DNA of 64,000 nt from Bradyrhizobium liaoningense (GTDB taxonomy: Bacteria > Pseudomonadota > Alphaproteobacteria > Rhizobiales > Xanthobacteraceae): NCBI RefSeq assembly GCF_018130955.1, contig NZ_JAFCJM010000008.1, positions 62,001 through 126,000 on the forward strand, written 5' to 3'. The notes beneath the pieces are model-generated. The model saw only the letters and a program-made list of their open reading frames with translations, was not told the origin of the DNA and made no database searches. This document shows positions 43,301 to 52,079 of the stretch, in pieces (within the stretch, counting starts at the first letter, position 1; every line of letters begins with the position of its first letter). A program made the translations under genes and the position numbers.

Positions 43301-44527
43301 GTGAGTGCGATCGAAAGCCGGGTCGAGCTATGGAAGGACGAGATCAGCCGCGGCTGGTCGATTTTGGTTGTGGCGCTGATCGGGATCGGCGTTGGCTCGG
43401 CGTCTCTCTTGTTTTACAGCATCGGCGTCTTCTTCGAGCCGTTGCAGCAGGAGTTCGGCTGGAGCCGCGGGCAGATTTCGGGGGCCTTGATCTACGTGAC
43501 CGCGGGATTCGTGGTCGCGGGACCGATCGTCGGATCGCTGATTGACCGGTTCGGCGCGCGCATCGTTGCGCTGGCGTCGATCCCGCTGTTGGTTCTCAGC
43601 CTCATCAGCCTTGCCCGCCTGAATGGTTCAATCGCCGTCTTCTACGCCTCGTTTTTCGCGGCCGGGTGCCTGGGCAGCGGAACGACGCCGGTGGTCTACA
43701 CCCGGATTGTGAATGGAAACTTCAACGCGTCGCGCGGGTTGGCTCTCGGCATCGTGCTGGCCGGGACCGGGATCGCCGCCCTGGCCTTGCCCCCGTTGCT
43801 GGCCACGCAAATCGCGTTGCTGGGATGGCGTTCGGGCTTCATCGTCATGGCCGTGCTCGCGATGATCGCATGGCCATTGGTGTATTTCGGTTTCAGGGGG
43901 CTGGAAGGCGCGGCCCGGCCGGCGACCAAGGCAGCGGAAGGTATTGGTCGCTCTGAGGCGCTGAGATCCAGGGTCTTCTGGACGATCTCGATCGGTTTCC
44001 TCGCGGTTGCCGCCGCGGTATCCGGGATGGTGATCCACATGATTCCGCTGTTGCGGGACGCAGGCCTTCCGGTGCCGAAAGCCGTCGCGATCGCGTCATT
44101 GATCGGCGTCGGCGTCATCATCGGTCGCGTCCTGATCGGATGGACGATTGACCGCTTCTTTGCGCCGCACGTTGCAGGCCTGGTGTTCCTGATCACCGCC
44201 GGGGGATGCGTGCTCCTGAACATTGGGGGCGCACAAACCGCTCCGCTCGCAGCTTTCCTGGTCGGCTTTGCGCTCGGCGCGGAGATCGATCTCATCGCCT
44301 ACCTGACCGCTCGCTACTTCGGAATGAGCAATTACGGCTTTCTCTATGGTTTGGCCTACTCGCTCTTCAGCATCGGCGCAGCGCTCGGGCCGGCTGTCAC
44401 GGGACACCTGTTCGACCTCAACAAGAGCTATCAGACCGCTCTCTGGCTGATGGCGATATGTCTCGTGTTCGGAGCGCTGGCCATGAGCACGCTGCCGCGC
44501 TTCCCCACGCGCGAGCGAAGTCAGTAA
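43301..44527 (+). CDS. MFS transporter
   Basis: A 408-residue major facilitator carrier with about twelve membrane helices. The opening GVFFEPLQQEFGWSRGQIS and the loop SLIDRFGARIV are typical of the oxalate/formate antiporter-like and monocarboxylate-type MFS groups. GGGAGG precedes the GTG at 43301. It lies 78 bp after the GntR gene and 24 bp before the cyclase-family gene. It likely imports the organic acid whose breakdown the neighbours perform. Confidence 0.9.
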   Translation: MSAIESRVELWKDEISRGWSILVVALIGIGVGSASLLFYSIGVFFEPLQQEFGWSRGQISGALIYVTAGFVVAGPIVGSLIDRFGARIVALASIPLLVLSLISLARLNGSIAVFYASFFAAGCLGSGTTPVVYTRIVNGNFNASRGLALGIVLAGTGIAALALPPLLATQIALLGWRSGFIVMAVLAMIAWPLVYFGFRGLEGAARPATKAAEGIGRSEALRSRVFWTISIGFLAVAAAVSGMVIHMIPLLRDAGLPVPKAVAIASLIGVGVIIGRVLIGWTIDRFFAPHVAGLVFLITAGGCVLLNIGGAQTAPLAAFLVGFALGAEIDLIAYLTARYFGMSNYGFLYGLAYSLFSIGAALGPAVTGHLFDLNKSYQTALWLMAICLVFGALAMSTLPRFPTRERSQ

Positions 44528-44551
44528 TGCGAACCCTATGAGCTGAAGCAC

Positions 44552-45328
44552 ATGGTCAGACGATTAATCGATATCTCGGTGCCGTTGCAGAACGACGTGC
44601 CCGCCGACCCACCGGGCTACCAGCCGTCCATCCAATACATCGATCACCAGCAGAGCCTGCCGGGCATGTTGCAGTTCTTTGCGGGACTGACGGCGAAGGA
44701 TCTGCCCGAGGGGCAGGGCTGGGCGGTCGAGCACGTGACGCTATCGACCCACAACGGCACCCATCTTGATGCGCCCTGGCATTTTCACCCGACGATGGAT
44801 CGGGGCGCGCGTGCGTTGACGATCGACGAAGTGCCGCTGGACTGGTGCATGCAGCCAGGCGTGAAGCTCGATTTCCGGCACCTGCCGGATGGCTATTTGG
44901 CGACCGCCAAGGACGTCGAAGACGAGCTCAAGCGTATCGGCCATACGCTGAAGCCTCTTGAGATCGTCGTCGTCAACACCAGTGCAGGGGCCAAGTTCGG
45001 CGGGCCTGACTATGTCAATTCCGGCTGCGGCCTCGGCTATGAAGCGACGATGTACCTGTTGGAGCGCGGCGTGCGGCTGACCGGAACGGACGCCTGGAGC
45101 TGGGACGTCCCCTTTGTCTTCACTGCGAAGAGATACGCGGAGACCAAGGACGCTTCGTTGATCTGGGAAGGGCACAAGGCAGGCCGGCACATCGGTTATT
45201 GCCACCTGGAGAAGCTGCACAATCTCGAGCTGCTGCCTTCGACCGGATTCACCGTGTCGTGCTTTCCGGTCAAGATTGCGCGCGCATCGGCCGGCTGGAC
45301 TCGCGCGGTCGCGATTCTGGACGGCTAG
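44552..45328 (+). CDS. Cyclase-family metal hydrolase
   Basis: A 258-residue enzyme of the cyclase/kynurenine-formamidase family. The metal-binding motif HxGTHxDxPxH is visible as STHNGTHLDAPWHF, and VNTSAGAKFGGPDY and LTGTDAWSWD follow. Family members hydrolyse amides, lactones or formyl groups. As the last gene of the GntR-MFS unit, it probably acts in the same organic-acid pathway as the FAH-family protein. The reaction is not determined. Confidence 0.87.
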   Translation: MVRRLIDISVPLQNDVPADPPGYQPSIQYIDHQQSLPGMLQFFAGLTAKDLPEGQGWAVEHVTLSTHNGTHLDAPWHFHPTMDRGARALTIDEVPLDWCMQPGVKLDFRHLPDGYLATAKDVEDELKRIGHTLKPLEIVVVNTSAGAKFGGPDYVNSGCGLGYEATMYLLERGVRLTGTDAWSWDVPFVFTAKRYAETKDASLIWEGHKAGRHIGYCHLEKLHNLELLPSTGFTVSCFPVKIARASAGWTRAVAILDG

Positions 45329-45370
45329 AGCCGGAAAAGTGCGCAGCGGTTTTCCGGAAAGATCATGCTC
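45328..45370. repeat. Hairpin repeat, CGGAAAAGTGCG...GATCATGCTC family
   Basis: CCGGAAAA and TTTTCCGG pair around GTGCGCAGCGG, followed by GATCATGCTC. It begins in the last base of the cyclase gene. It is a partly degraded copy of the element at 31905, having lost the left GAGCATGATC. Confidence 0.8.
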
Positions 45371-45378
45371 AAACAAAG

Positions 45379-45648
45379 AGCTGGAGCGCGATAACGATTC
45401 AACCTGATCTCATCGCGCTCTAGGGGACTGTCGCGCCTCGAAACAGGCCAACAGCGCTGCCGCAATATAGTTCTGAGATTTTTGTTGCCTAAGCAACTAA
45501 TCTGTGCGAATGCCTCCTGACGACAACGACGGCCAGAAAAACTGCCGCATCGGTTCAGGGAGGACGCGTGTTCGGCAGGAGAAGTGCCGCCGGCAAACGC
45601 CGGCGCATGCCCGGAGAAAGCAGCACGAAGCGTGCCGGACGCGCCGCG
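45379..45648. other. Gene-poor stretch with palindrome, ribosome site and possible gene remnant
   Basis: It holds the palindrome GTTGC-CTAA-GCAAC (45484-45497), a good ribosome site AGGGAGGA ahead of a GTG at 45568, and the hairpin GCCGGC-AAAC-GCCGGC (45588-45603). The frame from 45568 has only about 30 basic residues before it runs antisense into the MarR gene. This looks like the promoter and first codons of a gene whose body has been lost, but that is uncertain. Confidence 0.3.
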
Positions 45649-46155
45649 TCAGGTGTAGGTGCTGTCGGTCACCGCGCCGAGATTTTCGTGCAGCCGGCGC
45701 AACAGGTCGATCAGCACTTCCTGCTCGTCCTTGCTGAGGCACGACAGCAGGCGGCGCTCGCGCTCGAAGGCGGCGACGATCACCTTGTCATGGGTGGCGC
45801 GGCCCTTGGCGGTCAGCGAGATCGAATGGGTGCGGCCGTCCTTGGGATCGCTGCGGATCGCGACCAGGCCACGATTCTCCAGGCCTGCGAGAGTCCGGCT
45901 CACCGGGCCCTTGTCGAAACCGATGACCAAGCAGATGCGCGAGGCCGGGATGCCCGGCTCGATCGCCAGCAGCGACATGATCCGCCATTCCGTGACGTTG
46001 ACGCCGAACTCGCGCTGATAGAACGCGGTCGCGCTGTTCGACAGCTTGTTGGCGATGAAGGTGATGAAGGCCGGGACGTAGCGCTCGAGGTCGAGCGTCG
46101 GCCCCGCCTCGGCGGTCGCTTGCTTGTGTCGGGCTTTGGTCGAGGGCGGGGTCAT
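45649..46155 (-). CDS. MarR-family regulator beside CYP199A
   Basis: A 168-residue winged-helix regulator. The core is seen in NVTEWRIMSLLAIEPGIPAS, VIGFDKGPVSRTLAGLENRG and SDPKDGRTHSISLTAKG. It diverges from the P450 gene with an 83-bp gap. Control of the P450-ferredoxin genes by a para-substituted benzoate is a reasonable inference. No clear palindrome was seen in the short intergenic region. Confidence 0.88.
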   Translation of the reverse strand: MTPPSTKARHKQATAEAGPTLDLERYVPAFITFIANKLSNSATAFYQREFGVNVTEWRIMSLLAIEPGIPASRICLVIGFDKGPVSRTLAGLENRGLVAIRSDPKDGRTHSISLTAKGRATHDKVIVAAFERERRLLSCLSKDEQEVLIDLLRRLHENLGAVTDSTYT

Positions 46156-46238
46156 GATGGATGTTTGGCTCGTAGCGTGCCCGAAGACCTAAGGGCAAGC
46201 GGTCGCCTTTCACAAGATCAAAATGAGGGAGGACTTTC

Positions 46239-47450
46239 ATGACTGCATCCGGCTCCCCAGCGTCATCAGCCATCCCCCATCTCGACGTCGATCCCTTCGC
46301 GATGGAGTTCTTTGCCGACCCCTATCCCGCGCATGAGGTGCTGCGGGAAGCGGGCCCCGTCGTCTATCTCGACAGATGGAAGGTCTATGGCGTGGCGCGC
46401 TATGCCGAGGTCCATGCCGTGCTGAACGACCCCGCCACCTTCTGCTCCAGCCGGGGCGTGGGCTTGAGCGACTTCAAGAAGGAGACGCCGTGGCGGCCGC
46501 CGAGCCTGATCCTGGAGGCCGATCCGCCCGCGCACACCCGCACCCGCGCGGTGCTCGCAAAAGTGCTGTCGCCGACCGCGATGAAGCAGGTGCGCGACCG
46601 CTTTGCCGCCGCGGCCGAGGAGCGGGTCGATGCGCTGCTCGCGATGCGCAGTTTCGATGCGATCGCGGATCTCGCCGAAGCCTACCCGCTCTCGATCTTC
46701 CCCGACGCGCTCGGGCTGAAGCCGGAAGGCCGCGAGCACCTCATTCCCTATGCCAGCGTCGTGTTCAACGCGTTCGGCCCGCCCAACCAGTTGCGCCAGG
46801 AGGCGATCGAGCGCTCGGCCCCGCACCAGGCCTATGTTGCCGCGCAGTGCCAGCGCGAGAACCTTGCGGCGGGCGGTTTTGGTGCCTGCATCCATGCCCA
46901 GGTCGGCGAGGGCGCGATCACAGCAACCGAAGCGCCGCTCCTAGTGCGCTCGCTGCTCTCGGCCGGCCTCGACACCACCGTTAACGGCATCGGCGCCGCT
47001 ATCTATTGCCTCGCGCGCTTTCCCGATCAGTGGCGGCTTCTCCGCAAGGACCCGACGCTCGCGCGTAACGCGTTCGAGGAAGCGGTGCGGTTCGAAAGCC
47101 CGGTGCAGACCTTCTTCCGAACCACGACCCGCGACGTCGAGCTCGGCGGCGCCAAGATCGGTGAGGGCGAGAAGGTGCTGATGTTCCTCGCTGCGGCCAA
47201 CCGCGATCCCCGCCGCTGGGACAAGCCCGACAGCTACGACATCACCCGCCGCACGTCAGGCCATGTCGGCTTCGGCTCGGGCATCCACATGTGCGTCGGC
47301 CAGCTCGTCGCGCGGCTCGAAGGCGAGGTGATGCTGTCGGCAATGGCGCGCCGCATCGAGAGAATCGAGATCACCGGCGAGCCAAAGCGCCGCTTCAACA
47401 ACACGCTGCGTGGGCTCGACAGCCTGCCGGTGTCAATCACTCCGGCCTGA
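46239..47450 (+). CDS. Cytochrome P450, CYP199A family
   Basis: A 403-residue class I bacterial P450. The heme loop is FGSGIHMCVGQ with Cys352, and the I-helix has SAGLDTTVNG with the Asp245-Thr246 pair. It strongly resembles CYP199A2/A4 of Rhodopseudomonas palustris, which O-demethylate 4-methoxybenzoate and oxidise other para-substituted benzoates. Residues known to bind the substrate carboxylate in CYP199A4 (Arg92, Ser95, Arg243, Ser244) correspond to Arg86, Ser89, Arg237 and Ser238 here, all retained. The ferredoxin gene follows 10 bp later. Identity is high in confidence; the preferred substrate is inferred. Confidence 0.93.
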   Translation: MTASGSPASSAIPHLDVDPFAMEFFADPYPAHEVLREAGPVVYLDRWKVYGVARYAEVHAVLNDPATFCSSRGVGLSDFKKETPWRPPSLILEADPPAHTRTRAVLAKVLSPTAMKQVRDRFAAAAEERVDALLAMRSFDAIADLAEAYPLSIFPDALGLKPEGREHLIPYASVVFNAFGPPNQLRQEAIERSAPHQAYVAAQCQRENLAAGGFGACIHAQVGEGAITATEAPLLVRSLLSAGLDTTVNGIGAAIYCLARFPDQWRLLRKDPTLARNAFEEAVRFESPVQTFFRTTTRDVELGGAKIGEGEKVLMFLAAANRDPRRWDKPDSYDITRRTSGHVGFGSGIHMCVGQLVARLEGEVMLSAMARRIERIEITGEPKRRFNNTLRGLDSLPVSITPA

Positions 47451-47460
47451 CGAGGATTTG

Positions 47461-47784
47461 ATGCCAGCCATCACCTTCATCCACCCCGACGGCAAGAGTG
47501 ACCGCGTCGAAACAAGCGACGGCGACAGCGCGATGCAGGCCGCCACCCGCTACGGCCTCGACGGCATTTTGGCCGAATGCGGCGGCAACGCGATGTGCGC
47601 GACCTGCCACGTCTATGTCGACCATGGCTGGCTCGCCCGCCTGCCTGACATGGCCGACGACGAGGACGCGCTGCTCGATGGCGTGGCCGCCGAACGGCGG
47701 CCGACGAGCCGGCTGTCCTGCCAGATCAAGATCACGCCCGAGCTCGATGGGCTCGTGCTGCTTCTGCCGGACCGGCAGGTCTGA
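47461..47784 (+). CDS. [2Fe-2S] ferredoxin, P450 redox partner
   Basis: A 107-residue adrenodoxin/putidaredoxin-type ferredoxin. The cluster cysteines are Cys40, Cys46 and Cys49 (AECGGNAMCATCHVYV) and Cys87 (RLSCQIKI). It matches the palustrisredoxin type that donates electrons to CYP199A enzymes. The ATG at 47461 has GAGGA upstream. The matching ferredoxin reductase is not in the window; the flavoprotein at 49323 looks like a type II NADH dehydrogenase instead. Confidence 0.93.
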   Translation: MPAITFIHPDGKSDRVETSDGDSAMQAATRYGLDGILAECGGNAMCATCHVYVDHGWLARLPDMADDEDALLDGVAAERRPTSRLSCQIKITPELDGLVLLLPDRQV

Positions 47785-47844
47785 ATTCTCTGAACACGCC
47801 GCCGGCAACGACCGGCGGCGAGGCAACATCATGAGGAGGGAACG

Positions 47845-49056
47845 ATGAAGCATCTGAAGTGGACGCTTGCGCTGGCCGCGAGTCTTGTGGCGGGCGCGGC
47901 GAGCGCCGAGATTTCCGATAATGTCGTGCGCGTCGGCGTGCTCAACGACATCTCCGGCATTTTTCAGGACACCAACGGCATGGGCTCGGTCGAAGCCGCG
48001 CGCATGGCCGCGGAGGATTTCAACGGCGGCGGCAAGAACATCAAGGTCGAGATCGTCTATGCCGATCACCAGAACAAGGCCGACGTCGGCAATGCGATCG
48101 CGCGAAAATGGCTCGATGTCGAGGGCGTCGATGGCATTGTCGATGTGCCGAACTCGGCGGTCGGCCTTTCCATCAACACGCTCTTGCGCGACAGCCGCAT
48201 GACGTTCCTGGCGTCCTCCACCGCCAGCTCCGATCTCACCGGAAAAGCCTGCTCGCCCAACACCATTCAGTGGGTCAACGACACCTGGGCGACCGGCAAC
48301 ACCACGGCGGCCGCGATGGTCGCGCGCGGCGGCAAGGACTGGTATTTCCTCACGGTCGACTTTGCGCTCGGCAAGGGCATCGAGACGGAAGCGCAGAAGT
48401 ACATCGAGGCGCACGGAGGCAAGGTGATCGGCTCGTCAAAGCATCCGCTCGGCACGTCCGACTTCGCTTCCTTCCTGTTGCAGGCGCAGGGCTCGAAGGC
48501 GCAGGTGATTGGGCTCGCCAATGCCGGCGGCGACACCATCAACGCGGTCAAGCAGGCGGCCGAGTTCGGTGTCACGCAAGGCGGCCAGAAGCTCGTCGCC
48601 TTCCTGCTGTTCATCAACGACGTGCATGGCATGGGCCTGAAGGTCGCGCAGGGCCTTCAGATCATGGAAGCCTTCTACTGGGACACGAACGACGACACCC
48701 GCGCCTTCGCAAAACGCTTTGCCGCGCGTCCCGGCATGAACGGCAAGATGCCGAGCGCCAACCAGGCCGGCGTCTACGCCTCAACGCTCGCTTTTCTCAA
48801 CGCGGTCGCCGCCACGGGCAGCGACAATGCCAGGGACGTCGTGCCGGAGATGAAGAAGTTTAGGGGACAAGACAAGCTGTTCGGCGACACCACCATCCGC
48901 CAGGACGGCCGCGTCGTGCATCCGATGTATCTGTTCGAGGTGAAGAAGCCGGAGGAGGCGAAGTACCCGTACGACTACTACAAGCTGGTCTCGACGATTC
49001 CGGCGGATCAGGCGTTCCGCCCGCTGGCGGAGGGTGGGTGTTCGTTGGTTAAGTGA
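47845..49056 (+). CDS. Branched-chain/aromatic-type ABC substrate-binding protein
   Basis: A 403-residue periplasmic binding protein of the HAAT (LivJ-like) family. A signal peptide (cleavage after ASA near residue 22) precedes VVRVGVLNDISGIFQDTNGM and a core containing SSTASSDLTGKACSPN. Homologues in Rhodopseudomonas bind benzoate and hydroxycinnamate derivatives. It lies 60 bp after the ferredoxin gene and may deliver the P450 substrate. No LivHMGF genes accompany it. Confidence 0.87.
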   Translation: MKHLKWTLALAASLVAGAASAEISDNVVRVGVLNDISGIFQDTNGMGSVEAARMAAEDFNGGGKNIKVEIVYADHQNKADVGNAIARKWLDVEGVDGIVDVPNSAVGLSINTLLRDSRMTFLASSTASSDLTGKACSPNTIQWVNDTWATGNTTAAAMVARGGKDWYFLTVDFALGKGIETEAQKYIEAHGGKVIGSSKHPLGTSDFASFLLQAQGSKAQVIGLANAGGDTINAVKQAAEFGVTQGGQKLVAFLLFINDVHGMGLKVAQGLQIMEAFYWDTNDDTRAFAKRFAARPGMNGKMPSANQAGVYASTLAFLNAVAATGSDNARDVVPEMKKFRGQDKLFGDTTIRQDGRVVHPMYLFEVKKPEEAKYPYDYYKLVSTIPADQAFRPLAEGGCSLVK

Positions 49057-49086
49057 GATAGAGCCGGCGCGCGTCAATGAAAGCCC

Positions 49087-49303
49087 GTCATGCCCGGGCT
49101 TGACCGGGCATCCACGCGTTTCCAATTGCTCCGTCATTCCGGGGCGATGCGCAGCATCGAACTATGGTGCGCAATTGCGCACCAGAGAATCTCGAGATTC
49201 CCCGATGCGCAATTGCGCATCTGAGGTCTGGTCCTTTCGGACCATCCCGGAATGACAGTGCAAGCCGCAACGCGTGGATGGCCGGGACAAGCCCGGCCAT
49301 GAC
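49087..49303. repeat. Nested palindromic repeats (three levels)
   Basis: The outer halves GTCATGCCCGGGCTTGACCG (from 49087) and GGACAAGCCCGGCCATGAC (to 49303) belong to the GTCATGSCCGGG family. Between them sits a complete GTCATTCCGGGG-family element (49133-49256). That element in turn carries two extra perfect palindromes, TGGTGCGCAATTGCGCACCA (49165-49184) and GATGCGCAATTGCGCATC (49204-49221), one on each side of its centre. Confidence 0.88.
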
Positions 49304-49322
49304 GGACGAGGGAGCTTGCAGC

Positions 49323-50588
49323 TCACCCCACCACCTTGCTACTGCCCTGCGTGATCAGCCGCGCGGCGCGCTGGTCGCGGACGTAGATCCAGAGCCAGCT
49401 CAGCGCCACGGCCATGCGATGGCGCAGGCCGATCAGGAAGTAGATGTGGGCAAAGCCCCAGATCCACCACGCGATCGCGCCGCGCAGCTTCACCTTGCCG
49501 AAATCGATCACCGCGAGCCGCTTGCCGATCTGGGCGAGGCTTCCGGCGTGCTTGTAGCGGAACGGTCCGGTGGTTGCGCCGCGCAGCCGCGCCTTGATTG
49601 TCTCGGCGACATGGCGCCCCTGCTGCTTTGCCGCCGGCGCGATCCCGGGCACCGGCTTGCCGTTCCACGCATTGATCATCACGGTATCGCCGATCGCAAA
49701 AATCTCGGGATGGCCGGGAATGCTGAGATCGTCTGCGACCTGGACGCGCCCGGCACGATCGGCCGGTGCGCCCAGCCATTCGGCGGCGGGTGAGGCGCGC
49801 ACGCCCGCCGCCCAGATCATGGTCTTCGCGTTCAGGCGCTGGCCGCCATAGACGACGCCTTCGCGATCGATCTCGGTGACGGCCTGGCCGAGCACGACCT
49901 CGACGCCGATCTTTTCCAGCGACGCCTTCGCATAGGCCGAGAGATCGTCGGCAAAGCCCGCGAGCACGCGCGGGCCCGCCTCGATCAGCACCACGCGCGC
50001 CTTTCGCGTGTCGATGTTGCGGAAATCGCCCGGCAGCGTGTGGTGCGCCATCTCCGCGATGGTGCCGGCGAGTTCGACGCCGGTAGGACCCGCGCCGACG
50101 ATGACGAAGGTGAGCCGCGCGGCGCGACGGGCCGGATCGGTCTCGCGCTCGGCACGCTCGAAGGCCACCAGGATGTGGCGGCGCAGCGTGGTGGCGTCCT
50201 CCAGCGTTTTCAGGCCGGGCGCCCACTTTTCCCACTCGTCATGGCCGAAATAGGCGTGGCGCGCGCCGGTCGCGAGCACGAGCGTGTCGTAGGGCACCTC
50301 GCTGCCGTCTTCGAGCAGCACCGCGCGCCTCGCCGCGTCGACGCCGCTCACGGTCGCAAACAGAGTCGTCACTTCCGAGCGGTCGCGCATGAGATAGCGA
50401 ACCGGCCAGGCGATATCGCTGGTCGCAAGCGAAGCGGTCGCGACCTGGTAGAGCAGCGGCTGAAACAGATGGTGGTTGCGGCGGTCGATCAGCGTGATCG
50501 CAACATCCGCGCCTGCCAGCCGATAGGTCGTCTCCAGCCCGCCAAAGCCGGCTCCGACAATGACGACGTGGTGGGGATTGGCGGTCAT
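49323..50588 (-). CDS. Type II NADH dehydrogenase-like flavoprotein
   Basis: A 421-residue FAD/NAD(P)-binding oxidoreductase of the NDH-2 family, which passes electrons from NADH to quinone without pumping protons. The FAD fold starts HVVIVGAGFGGLETTYRLAG, the NADH fold has FVIVGAGPTGVELAGTIAEM, and the FAD-contact strand is HPEIFAIGDT. The C-terminal amphipathic part KLRGAIAWWIWGFAHIYFLI fits membrane attachment. The start at 50588 (MTANPHHV) has GAGG upstream; a longer frame to 50654 has no family match. It is convergent with the binding-protein gene at 47845. Confidence 0.9.
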   Translation of the reverse strand: MTANPHHVVIVGAGFGGLETTYRLAGADVAITLIDRRNHHLFQPLLYQVATASLATSDIAWPVRYLMRDRSEVTTLFATVSGVDAARRAVLLEDGSEVPYDTLVLATGARHAYFGHDEWEKWAPGLKTLEDATTLRRHILVAFERAERETDPARRAARLTFVIVGAGPTGVELAGTIAEMAHHTLPGDFRNIDTRKARVVLIEAGPRVLAGFADDLSAYAKASLEKIGVEVVLGQAVTEIDREGVVYGGQRLNAKTMIWAAGVRASPAAEWLGAPADRAGRVQVADDLSIPGHPEIFAIGDTVMINAWNGKPVPGIAPAAKQQGRHVAETIKARLRGATTGPFRYKHAGSLAQIGKRLAVIDFGKVKLRGAIAWWIWGFAHIYFLIGLRHRMAVALSWLWIYVRDQRAARLITQGSSKVVG

Positions 50589-50888
50589 GGAAGCGGCCCT
50601 CGGCTCTGATGCAGACTCCCTGCATTTAAGTGCGGAGAGGGGGCTTCGGTCCAATAGCTGTCATCAATGGAGGAATAGGCGTCGTGTATCGACGGGCCGC
50701 GAAAAAGCGCCGCAGCCCTCGTCGAAGTGAGTAGAACTATAATTCTTGCCATTAACGATCGGGGCGAATTATGGTGCAGGGATGGGAGCTGAGCCATTGA
50801 CGGCTCACACGATTTCGCGCCCTAAACAGGTATCCGGAGGCGGGCGGTCGCCCCTCTCCAGGGAACGATAATGAGGAGGGGAGTGGTT
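50589..50888. other. Intergenic region without recognised gene
   Basis: About 300 bp between divergent genes. It contains TATAAT at 50738-50743 without a matching -35 box, and a ribosome site GAGGAGGGGAG just before 50889. I see no palindromic repeat of the common families and no plausible coding frame. Confidence 0.5.
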
Positions 50889-52061
50889 ATGAGGACGGCA
50901 TTCTGGCTGGCGGGCGCGGCTGCGCTCGCGCTGGCAAGCCCGGCTTTCGCCGGCGACACGATCAAGATCGGTTTCGTCTCGACCTTCAGCGGCCCGACCG
51001 CTGTGATCGGCAACGACATGCGCAACTCGTTCGAGCTCGCGCTCGACCATCTCGGCCGCAAGATGGGCGGCAAGCCGGTCGAGGTGATCTACGAGGACGA
51101 CGGGCAGAAGCCCGACATCGGCAAGCAGAAGACCGAGAAACTGATCCAGTCCGACAAGGTCGATTTCATCGCCGGCTATATCTGGTCCAACGTGCTGCTC
51201 GCCTCGCTCAAGACCGTGGTGGACTCGCAGACCATGATGGTCTCGGCCAACGCCGGCCCGTCGCAGCTCGCGGGCCAGCTCTGCTCGCCCTACGTGTTCT
51301 CGACCTCCTGGCAGAACGACCAGACGCCGCAGGCCATGGGCCTCTACATGAACCAGAAGGGCATCAAGAACGTGTTCCTGATCGGCCCGAACTATGCCGC
51401 GGGCAAGGATATGCTGGCGGGCGTGAAGAGCACCTTCAAGGGCGAGGTCAAGGGCGAGGAATATACGGTCTGGCCGAGCCAGCTCGACTTCTCCGCCGAA
51501 CTGTCGAAGGCCCGCGCGTCCGGTGCTGAAGCCATCTTCGTGTTCTATCCGGGCGCGGCCGGCGTCCAGTTCCTCAACCAATATACGCAGGCCGGCCTCA
51601 AGCAGCAGATGCCGCTCTACACCGCCTTCACGATCGATGAAACGACGCTGCCGTTGCAGAAGGAGAACGCATTCGGGGTCCCCGGGGCGCAGCAATGGGT
51701 CAACGACCTGCCGAACGAGGAGAACAAGCGCTACGTCGCCGACTATCGCAAGAAGTACACCGGCCTGCGCCCGAGCTTCTACGGCGCGCAGTCCTATGAT
51801 GCAGCCCAGCTCATCAACAGCGCCGTGGTCGCCGTCAATGGCGACACCAGCAAGAAGGATGCGATGAAGGCCGCGATGGAAAAGGCGACCTTCAAGTCGG
51901 TGCGCGGCGCGTTCAAGTTCGGCAACAACCACATCCCGATCCAGAACTTCTATCTGCAGGACGTGGTGAAGGACGCCGAAGGCCAGCTCTCGCTGAAGAC
52001 GGTCGCCACCATCGTCGAGAACGACCAGGACCGTTTTGCCGACAAGTGCCCGATGAAGTGA
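50889..52061 (+). CDS. HAAT-family ABC substrate-binding protein, orphan
   Basis: A 390-residue periplasmic binding protein. A signal peptide (MRTAFWLAGAAALALASPAF, cleaved after AFA) precedes DTIKIGFVSTFSGPTAVIGN and other LivJ-like segments such as AGYIWSNVLLASLK. I choose 50889 because GAGGAGGGGAG lies six bases upstream and the signal peptide begins there; an ATG at 50871 with AGGGAA is an alternative. No permease or ATPase genes are adjacent. Aromatic acids or branched-chain amino acids are possible ligands. Confidence 0.87.
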   Translation: MRTAFWLAGAAALALASPAFAGDTIKIGFVSTFSGPTAVIGNDMRNSFELALDHLGRKMGGKPVEVIYEDDGQKPDIGKQKTEKLIQSDKVDFIAGYIWSNVLLASLKTVVDSQTMMVSANAGPSQLAGQLCSPYVFSTSWQNDQTPQAMGLYMNQKGIKNVFLIGPNYAAGKDMLAGVKSTFKGEVKGEEYTVWPSQLDFSAELSKARASGAEAIFVFYPGAAGVQFLNQYTQAGLKQQMPLYTAFTIDETTLPLQKENAFGVPGAQQWVNDLPNEENKRYVADYRKKYTGLRPSFYGAQSYDAAQLINSAVVAVNGDTSKKDAMKAAMEKATFKSVRGAFKFGNNHIPIQNFYLQDVVKDAEGQLSLKTVATIVENDQDRFADKCPMK

Positions 52062-52079
52062 GGGGTTAGGCTCGCTCTC

